From the NCBI GenBank assembly GCA_013397455.1, contig VYZB01000270.1:577897-641896 (forward strand): a stretch of 64,000 nucleotides of DNA, read 5' to 3'. This document shows, in pieces, positions 40,301-52,252 of the stretch (position 1 is the first letter of the stretch; each line of letters begins with the position of its first letter). This DNA comes from Crotophaga sulcirostris (lineage: Eukaryota > Chordata > Aves > Cuculiformes > Crotophagidae). A program made the translations under genes and the position numbers. The notes under the pieces were generated by a model. The model ran no database searches and was not told the DNA's origin. It worked only from the letters and a program-made list of their open reading frames with translations.

Positions 40301-43300
40301 CTGCAACTGGGAGGAAATGGTTGTCTTGCTCAGTTCCATTTAAGGAATGCATATAAAATTGGCTTTTCGGCTCACAATTTTTCTCATGCTCTTCTTTTGT
40401 AGAAGGATGCTCAGAGGATACTGGAGCGGCAAGGAGCACTGCTGCAGCAACTGGCTGATGCAGACTCAGAGAAAATGGTAAGCAAACCACAATGTCTCTG
40501 CTTTCCTTCCTTTTTTTTAATGATAAAGCAGAGAGAAATAAAATGAGAAGCTCTTCTTTGTCTTGTGTTCACCCATCAAGTCTTACACTAATGCCTTTTA
40601 AACAGATAAACCATATTTTGGTGTTTGAGGTAATCAGAATGACTGCATTGCTCCTCTGTTAACAACCCACATTTCAAAGCAGATAGATTTTCCTGGCCTT
40701 TGAAATATGGGGCTTAGAACAGGGATAACACAGCTGAGACCCACATGTAAGAGCACATTTAGGATTTACAGCATTCAGCTGTAACGGAGAACTTAAACCT
40801 GTCCTCTCTATGTTTAGGCACAAATGATTCTGCTTACCTTTTCTTATGGTGTTGAACATACAAAGCGACAATTGTACATACTACATGTTTCTTTAAAAAG
40901 AAAATTCTGGGGGTGGGGGAGAAAATAACACCTACTGCCAAAATGCCCCTGATGGTCAGGATAGAATTCTTCAGTTTGGAAATCATTGTCTTGTTTCAGT
41001 GTGTTTAGTGTGTTATCCTTGGAGATAGAAAAGCACAGAGGGTCAGTTCTCTATCTGCTTCTGTCACTAAGAGAGTGACCTGGTGCCAGTTTTTGTTCAT
41101 TTCTTTATCTGTAAACTGAAAAAAGAGTTCTTACATTGCCAGAAGTTATAAAACTTGCTGTGAGAAATGCCCTTTTTTGTCTGTGGAGAGAATATTCCTG
41201 TCAGGTCCTCGTTCTTGACTGGGTATCCTATGCCCTGTTATAGAAGGGCATGTGCATCCCTGCTGTTTTCTGCTTGAGGAGAACGCGGACGGTTTTTCTG
41301 GCACTAAGGATGCTGTTGCTGTGGATACCAGACAGAGGGGACTTCGGATCCGAGGATCTCGGGAGGGAGGCAGTTCCGCCATTTCCCTTCCACCTGCCAA
41401 CCTAAATGTGTTTTGTTGCTTAACAGCTGAGTGATGTTTGTTTTCCCAGCAACTTCAGATGAGGCTTCAGGAGAAAGAAAAAGAAGTGGATGATCTTACC
41501 ATTCAGATACAGGCAGAAAAGGTAGTTTCCCTTTTCTGTCTTCCTCTCCCTGCTCCACCTTCCAGTTCTGTAGAATCACAGATGGTGCAAAATATGGGTT
41601 AGTACTTGCTGACAGTTACTGTTCAAGGGATGACTGTTCAGATGACTGCATTGCTTATAAAACTAGTCAGACAGCTTCCTATTTCCACACAGTTGTGGAT
41701 TCCATTTTCTGCTAATAAAACATCCACCACCAAAATGAATAGGTAGCATTCTCTTTGCTCAGGCTGATCACTGAATTGCCTTTCTGTTTATGATCCTTTG
41801 GTTCCTGATGTCAAATTCCAGTCTGTTCCTCTGTTTAGGAAGTAAAAAAATTAAAGTAGTGGAAGAGATCAGATATGAAGGATGTTTTGCCCTAGAACAA
41901 ATCTGTCAGGCCAGTCATTCACATCTTATGTAAAATAAATGGCTACTAATTCTTTGCCCATTTTGTTGGAGCAGAGGAGCTGTGAGGGTCCATCTGAGGA
42001 AAGCTGAGGTGGCTGGAGATACCGTCAGATTTCTTCACTGAATGGTTGCATGTTAGAAACTGTTTCTTCTATGAGTTTGTTGAGGAGAAAGGTGTGCGTC
42101 TTTGCTTCCTCTTTAGGACCAGACAAAGTCAGCATGTGAACTCTCAAAATCCATGGAAGTTGTGAGAGGCCGTTTACAAGCACAACTGCGGAGTAAAGAA
42201 TCTGAGAACAACCGTCTGAGTATCCAGATACGGGTACGTCTGCTGTGGGCCCTGGGGGTTGTCTATTTGTTTACTCTCATGAACTGAATGGACTGACAAG
42301 GGAAGTAGCACTTGCCAATTGTTCTTCTACCATATCTGGTAGCCTGAAGTACTGACTGGTGATGTTTGTACCACTAGCACACATCATGCTTTTCAAATGA
42401 AGTAAGAAAAGAAAAAGCTTTTCATTACTGATGCATGAAGCAAAACCAGAGCTGTAAGGTCTATGTGCATTTATTAGATTTTTTTTTCCTAAGTTAATTA
42501 TTACAGAATTATTTAAAAGATGGCTTGGTTTAGACAAGCATCAAGGCAAATCATAAACTATTTAATTTGCCTTCTGGAAAAAATGCTGTGCTGTGAGTTC
42601 CGGTATTAGATCACACTCATGCATGCTTTCTAGTCTATTAATGTTGGGGAGGAAGTTCCCCTGGTTTATCTTGATCAAAGGTCTATATTTAACCTATCTG
42701 TTGATGTTGTGATGATGTTATGATGGAACATACAACATACAACTTTAATTTTGTTAAGATATGTAGCTGCATAAAGCAACATTATTATAGGCAAGCATTT
42801 CAACTGATAAAGGGAATATTCTCAGACAGATCAAAAAACTAGGAGGCCAGTATTTATCTTGGTTAGGAGAGGAAATCAGTATCCTAGAAAGCATCTTACG
42901 AAAGAAGAAAACGAGCCCTTTGGAAGGAGAGGAAGACGTCTCATGCTGACAAGACTGTCAGCACTAAGGCCGAGTTGTGTAGGTGAAATGTGATTGCCAG
43001 TACGTACAGGCTGGAGCTTGGGGGTTTAAGTCCAGCTCTCTCCAGCATTTCTAGGAAATGAGCTGCTGCTGTGGGTGTGTGGGTACAAGGATGTTATTCC
43101 GTGTGGTGTGCTTTCTCCCTCGCTGCAGAATCTGGAGCGCAGTGAAGCTCAGCATAAGGCAGAGGTGGAACATATCAAGGAACAACTGAAAGAGCTAAGG
43201 CAGAAGGCAGACCATGATAAAGAGGCCCTGAAAAAAGCCATCCGTGCACAGAAAGAGCGGGCAGAGAAGAGTGAAGAGTATGCAGAGCGATTGTCTGTCC

Positions 43301-46300
43301 AGCTGGCAGAAAAGGTACCTGATAACACAGGAGGAGAGACCTCATTTCAGATCATACATCTAAACCTTTGGTTTCTGGCAGCAGCCCTAGGGAGAGCCTC
43401 TGCTTTCAACCAATGAGATTTATTTCTATCTTGATGCCTTGGCCCATTTATGCTAAGTTTAGAGCAAATCTAGTTTTCTCAGCTGTCTCTGTATTTGCTG
43501 CATGTCCTTAACTTAGGACATGCGATAACTTAGATCATACTAAACTAGCAGATCTGGTTTTTCACCTGGTTCTGTAGGACCATCTCGGGGCTGACAAGAG
43601 CCAATGAAATAAAATCTGGTAGTTTTGGCTGAAAATTCTGAATGGAATTGGGTGTTAATCACAAAACTAATCAGAGCAGAAGAGTACAAAGACTTAGCTG
43701 TGTACTGGAGTTTCCTGTTGAAAAGTGGCTGAAGGATATAAAAAAAAGTGGAAAAGTTAGGGCTAAAACAAATCAGAAGGGAACATGAATTTTACACTAC
43801 TTGATTGTTTTTTTCCTCTGTTGTTTTTAGAATTCCAGATACCAGAATCACTGGTGGAATCTTTGTATTTGTGATAGCTTGTTTACTTTCAAACAGGTTT
43901 CTTCTTTTGCTGCTGTTCTGTCTGTTGGCTGACAGTAGTGTTGGAGAACACCTCACTCTGAAGGATCAAGAAGAATAAAATAAATACTTACCCTCAGTAT
44001 TTTAAAAGTCTTAGTGAAGTCTCTGCACATTGTACTTACCCATATCAGCATCGCTGTGTGTTGTCTCCATATCCCATGTCCAGTGACATTTTTTGTCACC
44101 TTTGCTCTTTTCCTCATGCATTTCTTTTGTGATAGGACAGTTACATTGCTGAGGCGCTGTCAACTCTGGAGTCCTGGAGGAGTCGCTACAACAAAGTAGT
44201 AAAGGAAAAGAACGACATCGAACTGGAGATTGTTGCACTGAAAAGGTTAAAATAAAATTAGTGTGGAGAAACAAGCAAGAGTGGGGATGAATTTTAAGTT
44301 CAATGATAATGTAATTGAATGTAATTGGATAATTTCATTAAATTGAATCATTTAATTGGATTGTTTGTAAATGTCCAAACAAAACCAGCACTGCCTAAGG
44401 GCTAGAGCAGAGTTTCGAGAGAGAGAGATGTGGCTCTTACTGCTCACTTACCACAGCGAAGGCAGGTTTTTTAGGGTTTACTGACCTTTAAAACTCTGTT
44501 CCTTTGACATTTTGTAATGAAAGAACTAAGGTTATCTTTTTTTTTTTGAGATCTATTGGAGATTCTTGAGTAGATGGATTAGAAGAGACAGACAGTAGAG
44601 TTTGTGCCAATTTTGTTTTGAAGGGAAATAAATGTGTTGCTATCACTACAGCACAGTTGTTGCTGCATGAAAACATAGGTAGTACAAAACGAGAGAAGTA
44701 ACATCTTTATCCTGGTATCTTGGAGGCAACGCATTTGAGCTCCAGGGGGACAACTCAAGTTAATTTCCAATGGGCTGAGAAGACTGAGGTAGTAGAATGA
44801 TGTAATAGATAGGTGTGCATGAATAACTGGAGGAGGGGGATGAAACGATAGGGGAAAAGCCATGTTTCTGAAGCAATTTTCAAGCGTTAGGAGTTTTATT
44901 TGTTCTTGTCACTTAAGGATTAATTGTGTTTCTGTATGGCAGCCGTGTTGCAGACTTGCTGGAACAGCAGACAACCCTGGAGGACAAGATGCGGGCGGAC
45001 ACAGAAGATCTAGTGGATAAGTTGCATCAACAGACTACAGAGGCCACTTCTTTAAAAATGGAGAACGAAAGGTTAAAGGTCAGTAATTCCAGGAGTTTGA
45101 AGCTGAAATGCTAGGAGGGAAAAAGGATAAATTATAGCAAGTTCCTTGGCCTCTGAGAACAGAGTTGAATTGCACCCATTGCTGCCATTGAGTTTCAAAC
45201 CAGTTTTGCCATAACCTGAGTGCAATAGGACAAGTGTGCTGGGAAGGGACATCAAGAAAGTGAACATTCTGGGAGGACAGGGGTTATTCCACAGTTTGGC
45301 TGGGAGTAGCTCCAATCCAAGTACCTTTTCTTCTGTCTGGGATCTTACATCTTGTCCTTATATCTGCATGCTGCTTGCTGGCCAAACAACAAGCAAGTGG
45401 AGCTCATGCAGGGAGAAGGGTCATCTCCAGAATTAAAAAAAAAGCTGACATATTTCTCCTGTCATTCCATACCACTAGTGATCTTGTAGGTGACCTACAT
45501 AACTTTCTTCTTGGGAAGCTAGGCACTGATCCGAATAAGGAGTGGTCCTAATCCAAGTAGCACAGCTTGTTCAGACCAATGGAAAGACTACACATCCAAA
45601 CCTCTGTGCTCTGCTGGTGTAGATTAGGAAACCCACAGAAGTCTGAGAGGGTTTACCGATTTACACTGATAAAAGTCTTTTTTTCTCAGTCTAGGCAACA
45701 TTAGAAAGCTTGCGTGGCAGTTACTTGCACACACTCAATGGAAGATGCTTTGTCTTTTCAGGCGAATGTGGTCCCAATGGAGGAGAAGCTGAACCAAGCA
45801 CAGATGGAAGTGCAGCAGCTCAAGGGCTCTATCAGGAACTATGAAGGATTGATTGAAACCTACAAGTCACAGGTAGGCATCTTATCAAAACATTCTGCCC
45901 TTACACAAACATGTTTTCTCCTTTCACTGTTGTGGCTTATTCAGTAACGCCTTATCCCTTTGCTTGCTCTTGGAGGATGTTGCAGTTTCATATGGTTTTG
46001 GTTCTTTTGTCTTTATTAGCCTTACTTTTTCTCAAATGGCAGCATCCAGACTGCCACGTGCTGTGTGCCGAAGTGTAGAAGACTTGCCTTCCCCCCTACC
46101 TGCTGATAACTTGGTTATTGGGAAGAGATGATGCCCACAGCAGAGATCTTGATTAATGGGAAACAAAAGACTGGTTTTAATTATTTCACTTTTCCTTGTT
46201 CCTTTTGAAATCGTAAAGGGAAATAGTGAGATGCAAGTACTGTTCCTTGGCTGCATTTTGGGGGGAATTTTGGTTACTGTGGTAGTAGGAGGATAAGGCA

Positions 46301-49300
46301 AGAGGGGAGAACATTTGGTGGAAGGCCCAGATGATCCAAGTGGCAGAAGCAGGAGGTGAACTGCTGAATATGGTTCTGGGGTGGTGGTTAGCGTGGCTGG
46401 ACACTTGTTGCTGATCCTTGAGGAGTTTTAGTTACTCCAAAGCAGTGCACATTTGTTGAAAACTATGCATAACGGATAAAGCATGTGGGTTTTTTGAATC
46501 TCAAGGTGTTGAAAACCCGAATGGAAGCAGATGATATGGCAGCAAAACTGGAAAAGTGTGAGAAAGAGAAAAATACACTAAAGGATGAAATGAACAAGGA
46601 GATTGAACTGGTAACTATTCCTCTAAAGACTGATATGTTGTAGATATTCACATATCTCAGTGTTCTGAATGGCTGTGAATAGGAAGTAAAAGGCTAACCT
46701 TGAGTTTGCCTTTTTCATTTGTTTTACTCAGGACTCATTAATTCTGCAAAATTTATTGAACATTTTGCAGCTTCTTTTTGACCGCGGCGAACTTCAGAGG
46801 TGTTTGGATTGCATGATATGTCCTTTGCTGCAGAAATAGTGGTTTAGAACTGTAGACGAGGTAGGTTGCAGCACTCTCTGATGTGGAACTGCTGCCCTCA
46901 AAATACAGCTTGTACTTCTAGTAAAATTGAAGCCCGGGAACCAAAATGCTCACTCATTCTCGCTCCATGCATAGAGAATGCCAGACCCTGAGAGAAAGTC
47001 TTTTGGAGCAGAAGACCTTAGGCTTTGAACTCTGGCACTGGCCAAATAGCCACATGGTGTCATCATGGTTGCAGACTAACAAAGCTTCACTGAAGTTGAG
47101 ACATTTTTTAGTCTTGACTTTACGAACATTTGAAAGTTCTGCACATTCTCTTCTTTGATTATAGGTAAGGACGCAGTTCCAGAGCCAGCTTTCTGAACTG
47201 GAAAAGCTGCCTGAGATCCTAAAGCTCAGAGAGACACAGCTAGCAGAATGTCAGGATGAGATTCAGAGTTATGAGAAGAAGACCATGGACCTGTCTATCA
47301 CGATATCAGATCTTCATCAGCGGGTAAGGGACTGGCAGAAAACACCTGCAGCACAAAAATCCGCAAGTCTGAAACCAAGATGAATTTCTAATCACAGGAA
47401 GGTTCAAACTTCGTCTCTGTTCTCGTCTCTTTTTGAAAAGATTAAAATGCACTGCAAAATAAAGGTGTGTGCCATGTCTTTGTGCAAGAAGTTAACACTG
47501 TAACTAGTAGTGTTCCTTAATGGTTTGAAAGGTTTTTCATCCCTTGGTGCAAAACCTTACTGGGACTGGAACAGCTGCAATGACAACCCTTGCTAATGCC
47601 AGTGCTGGCTTCTGTTACTTCCATCATCCTGTCAGCTTTCCCTCCTGTGGTTTTCTGCTGATAACGCTGTCCCAACCTTTTTTCTCACCCTGATTTCAGG
47701 TTGTTTTCCCAGTCAGTCCCTGTTTTTGTCCCCAGGAGGACTACGTAGGTATTGCAGGACAATTTTAAACAGGCATGACTTCTACAGCCATGCCTGGGGA
47801 CACCGCAAATGATCTCGCAGTCTGACTGCTTCACTCTGGTTGGCTGGGAATTATAAACCTTCTTGGTATTTCAGGCTTTGTGGGCTGCTGTTGTGTGTGG
47901 CTGCTTTTAGTGTTTGTGCTTCACTGTGCTTACAGGTGGGTGCTCTGCGTGCAAGCTTTTACAGATCCAGCTTTTCATGTGCAATATGGAGAATTTCCTC
48001 ATACCTTTCCAAACATTAACAGGAAGCACCAGCAAAATGGATGTTTAGTGTTTTGCTTTTGTATCCACTTTTCTTTTTCTGGGGCTCTCCAGAAATTATG
48101 AATTGAGCATGTTTCCTTCTGGAGAGCCTCATACTTTTCAGGTGTTTGGTTGTGTGTGTGTAGTGACTGCTCTGTGAAGTAATTACTTACTGTAATTTTT
48201 AGATTGAGCTCCAGGGGGACAAAATGGAAATGACGAAAGAGAGGTATCAGTCTGCCCAGGAGGAGAAAAAGCAGCTTACCTTGAAAGTGGAGGAGCTAGA
48301 AAGGTTAGAAATATTAGTCTCTCTTGCTTTCTTAACCTTGCATTTCCATCCTCTTCCCATTGTTTTTTTCAGGGGATTGAAATTACTTCATCCTTGTTCC
48401 AGTCCCCCAGGTGCCTCCAGGATTCTGTGCATTTGCTTATCTCTCAAGGATCTCTAATCAGTAGCTCTCCACTGCAGAGAGAGTTATAGCTTTTGCAGCA
48501 CCTTTTGTGAATGTTGTTAGCAAGGGCGATGGTTTCCACAGCAGATAAAGGAGCTCCTTGTCCAATCTACCCTGACAATGCTGAGGTTACTACATATTAC
48601 AGTGTTTTCACCCATGTTTAGAAATTCCTTTTAGTGACAGTGTCTGAGAAAATGCAGGTATGTGGATTCATTGTGTGTCCTTCAGTCTTTGAAATTTTGA
48701 TTTGAGAAATGGAGAGATGTGTCTGGAGGCTCTCACTTTTCAAGGGGGTATAGGATCTCTGCCCAGACTGGTCAGGACATAACAAAAACGCAGCCTGAAA
48801 CACACTCCATTTTACATGAATAGATTTCCTTCCCTTATTGTCTTAACCTAGAAAACTAGAGACAACGAACACCCAGAACATAGAATTCCTTCAGGTCATA
48901 GCAAAACGTGAGGAGTCGATCCACCAGTGTCAGCTGCGGCTGGAGGAGAAGACCCATGAATGTAGCTCCTTGGCACGCCAGCTGGAGATGGCCATTGAGG
49001 ATGCTAAAAGACAAGTAAGTAATTCCTTGTGTTTTTCCCAAAACTATCCAGACTACAAAAAGGAAACAACGAGAGTGATGAAAACACCTACTCAACCTGT
49101 GACCAAATTATTGAAAATCATTGTGTCCAGTGAAAAGCAAATAATGTGCTGGTGCTGTTTGTTAACACTTAAATCACTGGAAAACTGAACTCTATGCTGC
49201 AGTTTGCAACAAGAGAGAGGAAAGCACAAGTCTGAGCTGCTGCTTGTGTATGGGAATGTGATTATAGGGCTTTTGTGGGCAGTGGGGTAGGAAAAAATCA

Positions 49301-50410
49301 TTCTTCCACAGAGAAAGCCCTTTAACAAAGTTGTTCTGTTGTTACACATAGGTGGAACAGGCCCGAGAAAGAGCAGCATCTAGAGAGAGGGCAGCCCAGT
49401 CCAAGTTGTTGGATTTGGAGACCCAGCTGAGTAGGAATAAAACAGAGCTGAACCAATTGCGTCGGAGCAAAGACGATGTGAGTGACTCGCAAGGGATACT
49501 CCTCCTGTGCTGGTGGTGCCCTGGCAGCAACTGGAGTCCATGAACTGGGGTCCTGTGGACGTGCTGCAAAAGTTGTACAGAGCTGTGTCTCATGTGCTGT
49601 TCTATGTGTGCGTGACAGATGTGTGACATGACGTGTCTGTTACAGCAGGGGTTCAGGAGTGTGGATGCTTGTTTGCTTATTACTCATAGCAAGGATCTGA
49701 ACCACCTTGCCCTAAACATATGTGTTTATAACAAGAGTCAGACCTTTCTTAAGTCCAAATGAGACTGGCAGCAGAAATCATGGACAGATTTCAACTTAAT
49801 TTACTGTGCTTGGTTGTCTGAGAGAGTGCAATTTCTAGAAGAAAGGATTTCATCTAGAAGAAAGAAGGGGAATCTTTCATAACATCCCATTTACCGTGCT
49901 TGTTTACTTGAGTTTTACTTGGAATTGGGTTGGCACATGGATCAGGTCACACTGCTTGTCAGAAAGGACTGTGTTTAATTCCCCCTAACTATAGCTAATC
50001 AGTTTTAAAAGCCTGACTGATCAGCTGCTTTGTCTCCTGGTCTTGTCAGCGGTTTGCTGAATGGAGTTGGAAATGAGCAGAACAAGTTCTAAATATCATA
50101 GCACCATCTATGGTGGTGTCATCTGCTGCTGTGCTAATTCTTACCATCCTCAGCACTTTGGGGAAGAGCTTAAGTTTGATGTGAACAGGATGAATGTCGC
50201 TGCCTTTCAGCCTGTGTTCTGTGCTTCCTTCTGTAGGCAGAGCGCCGGTATGAAAGCCGCCTGCAAGATCTGAAGGATCGGTTGGAGCAGTCGGAGAGCA
50301 CCAACCGCAGCATGCAGAACTACGTCCAGTTCCTCAAGTCTTCCTATGCCAACGTTTTTGGAGAAAGTGCCTTACTGGGCTCCCCCAGCCACTCTCGTTT
50401 TTCTCCGTGA
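34301..50410 (+). CDS. ODF2: ODF2, outer dense fiber protein 2 (cenexin)
   Basis: Coiled-coil scaffold of mother-centriole appendages, needed for primary cilium formation, and a main component of sperm-tail outer dense fibres. Exons: 34301-34408, 35784-35909, 36515-36685, 37800-37966, 39013-39142, 39441-39572, 40403-40477, 41450-41521, 42117-42233, 43129-43314, 44136-44245, 44943-45078, 45762-45872, 46506-46610, 47165-47323, 48203-48303, 48852-49014, 49352-49477, 50237-50410. They sum to 822 aa, close to human isoform 1 (829). The start MKNRSSSPPL..HVHVDENTPVHVHIKK is the cenexin-type N-terminus; its exon probably begins at the acceptor at 34254. Landmarks: KTPWMPPGK, RLSDLSTDEE, KKIDSLMNAVG, LTRQKELLLQKLSTFEETNR, LKKAIRAQKERAEKSEEYAE, STLESWRSRYN, LERSEAQHKAEVE, RSMQNYVQFLKSSYANVF. 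From about residue 115 to 800 it is almost continuous coiled coil. The last residues (GESALLGSPSHSRFSP) differ from human. Introns hold only the repeats listed. Confidence 0.96.
41050..41125 (+). repeat. Possible MIR-like remnant in ODF2 intron
   Basis: GAGTGACCTGGTGCCAGT, then TTCATTTCTTTATCTGTAAA and CTGAAAAAAGAG follow the order of the MIR 3' half (GTGACCTTGGGCAAGT, ..TTTCCTCATCTGTAAAATG). Weakly conserved; chance resemblance is possible. Confidence 0.4.
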
Positions 50411-51780
50411 GGACAACGCTGTCCCTGCACCTCTGCTTCTAAGCACAAATGGAGCCCTATTCCAAAGCCATATGTTGTTTAAAAAATAGGTTGGCATTTC
50501 AGGATCACTTTTAGAAGTTTTCCTCTTCCCCTTGCAGCATGAGACAATAAAATGATGGTGGCATGTGTCCTAAGTGTAGAGTACCGGCAATAGTGGATTG
50601 ATGTGGGAGGTTGGTGTTACACCACAAACTGTGCCCCCAAACCACATGGTTTTCCAGATGATGAAAAAGGTCCTTCCCATGCTGTAAGGTCCTGATGGTT
50701 TTGGCTTATAAAACATGTCGGTGGTTTGTTGGGTGTGTTAATGTTTGTAAGAGCTCTTCTTTTCATGTTTCATTTTTCATTCTGTTTCTTTGTTGGGGAG
50801 ATCATGTGGGGTTTTTGTTTGTGGTTTTTAAAATATTTTTTTAAACTTTTGATCATTATATTAATGCATTGGATGATTGGATGTTGGGAGAGGATCCACC
50901 CACCGGAAGTGTGAAGCTGAAAATAACCTAAGTGCCTGAGCTTTACACTTACAAGAGATTTATCTCCTGAATAACCACAGTGTTCGTAAACAGTTTTATA
51001 CCAGAAATAATGATTTTGATAATTTTTTTCACTTGATTCTTGTATACTCTCTGATCCTCACCTCTTTTTTTCTGAGTGTGACATTAATGTTGCTTTACTC
51101 CCTGATTTACTGATCCTGAATATCCCCAGGACTGAGCCAAAACCATCTGAATAAAAAGGAAAGATTGCAGTTTAACCTCAGTGGCACTTCAGCCACGGTC
51201 TTGGTGTGGATGCCACACGAGTTCAGGGTGTGCATGAAATACTGACTTTGTCTGAAGCCAATTAAAGAGCAGCTACGGATACTCAGCTTCATTGAACCAG
51301 CCTGCACCTTCTCCTGGAAAATCAGGTGTTCAGGGGGTGTTCATCGTGTTGAGTCCCTATGACTCATGTGCCCTCAGGTGCCCTGTTTTTTCTTAATTGG
51401 TTCTTACAGAGGCAAAAATAAATGTTGTTTTTATTTTTATCTCTTTTGTATCCTATTTATGTGTGATGTGGTTACAGGGCAGGTTTTGTCATCATGGTTT
51501 TCTAAGTTAATCTTTTTTAGAGAGTTTGGGAATTGTGTGTGTGTTTAACTCTTTAAAAATCCTGAAGGTGCTATGGTCAAACAAACAATAAACTACATTT
51601 TAACTGGTAAATAATCGATGGAATTAATTGAATTTAATTGCTAATTAATTGATTTCCTCCTCGTGTGCCCTTATTGTGGAGAAACAACCCCAGCCGGGGC
51701 TGTTGGTGCAGGCACCTACACTCCAGCCCCTTTCCCTGCCCCAGGGGGGTGGCCTTTCCGTGTCCCCAGGATCGATGCCG
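50411..51780. other. ODF2 3' UTR and ODF2-GLE1 intergenic DNA
   Basis: Contains AATAAA at 50546-50551, 51417-51422 and 51587-51592, and an AT-rich quasi-palindrome built from AATTAATT/AATTTAATT units at about 51618-51653. No coding exon is recognised. Confidence 0.6.
50546..50551 (+). terminator. ODF2: ODF2 polyadenylation signal AATAAA
   Basis: First canonical hexamer, 136 nt after the stop codon, followed by GT-rich sequence (GATGGTGGCATGTGTCC). Signals at 51417 and 51587 could give 3' UTRs over 1 kb long. Confidence 0.7.
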
Positions 51781-51841
51781 CAGTGCGGGCTGACCCGCAG
51801 CCCTGCCTCCCGCGGAAACGCCCAAAAGAAGGGGAGAATGG

Positions 51842-51889
51842 GCGAAGCGGCCGCGGCGGGACTCGAACCCGGCTTCGGGCGAGGAGAGG
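51842..51889 (-). other. tRNA-like 3' end (B box) cut by assembly gap
   Basis: On the minus strand, 51869-51859 is a perfect Pol III B box, GGTTCGAGTCC, inside a T-arm-like hairpin (CCGGG TTCGAGT CCCGC, four of five pairs). It is followed by CGCGGCCG, which looks like an acceptor 3' strand plus discriminator and resembles the 3' end of some vertebrate tRNA-Arg genes. A TTTT run lies a further 20-odd bases downstream (51827-51824). The 5' half would fall in the gap, so neither A box nor anticodon can be seen. The single T-stem mismatch and GC-rich setting leave chance as a real alternative. Confidence 0.25.
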
Positions 51890-52200
51890 NNNNNNNNNNN
51901 NNNNNNNNNNNNNNNNNNNNNNNNNNNNNNNNNNNNNNNNNNNNNNNNNNNNNNNNNNNNNNNNNNNNNNNNNNNNNNNNNNNNNNNNNNNNNNNNNNNN
52001 NNNNNNNNNNNNNNNNNNNNNNNNNNNNNNNNNNNNNNNNNNNNNNNNNNNNNNNNNNNNNNNNNNNNNNNNNNNNNNNNNNNNNNNNNNNNNNNNNNNN
52101 NNNNNNNNNNNNNNNNNNNNNNNNNNNNNNNNNNNNNNNNNNNNNNNNNNNNNNNNNNNNNNNNNNNNNNNNNNNNNNNNNNNNNNNNNNNNNNNNNNNN
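51890..52200. other. Assembly gap (311 N)
   Basis: Run of N within the GLE1 CpG island. Long open frames that cross it are artefacts of the Ns. Confidence 1.
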
Positions 52201-52252
52201 GGCCGGAAGCGGAAGCGCGCGGGGCTGTTCGGGCGGGCGGCGCGGAGTGGCC

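Larger units (their letters stand above)
51760..52252 (+). promoter_or_regulatory. GLE1: GLE1 CpG-island promoter (interrupted by gap)
   Basis: CpG-dense sequence on both sides of the assembly gap. Immediately after the gap there are two overlapping ETS-type motifs, CCGGAAGCGGAAGC (52203-52216), about 40 bp before the GLE1 ATG; these are typical of housekeeping TATA-less promoters. The transcription start may be in or next to the gap. Confidence 0.6.
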
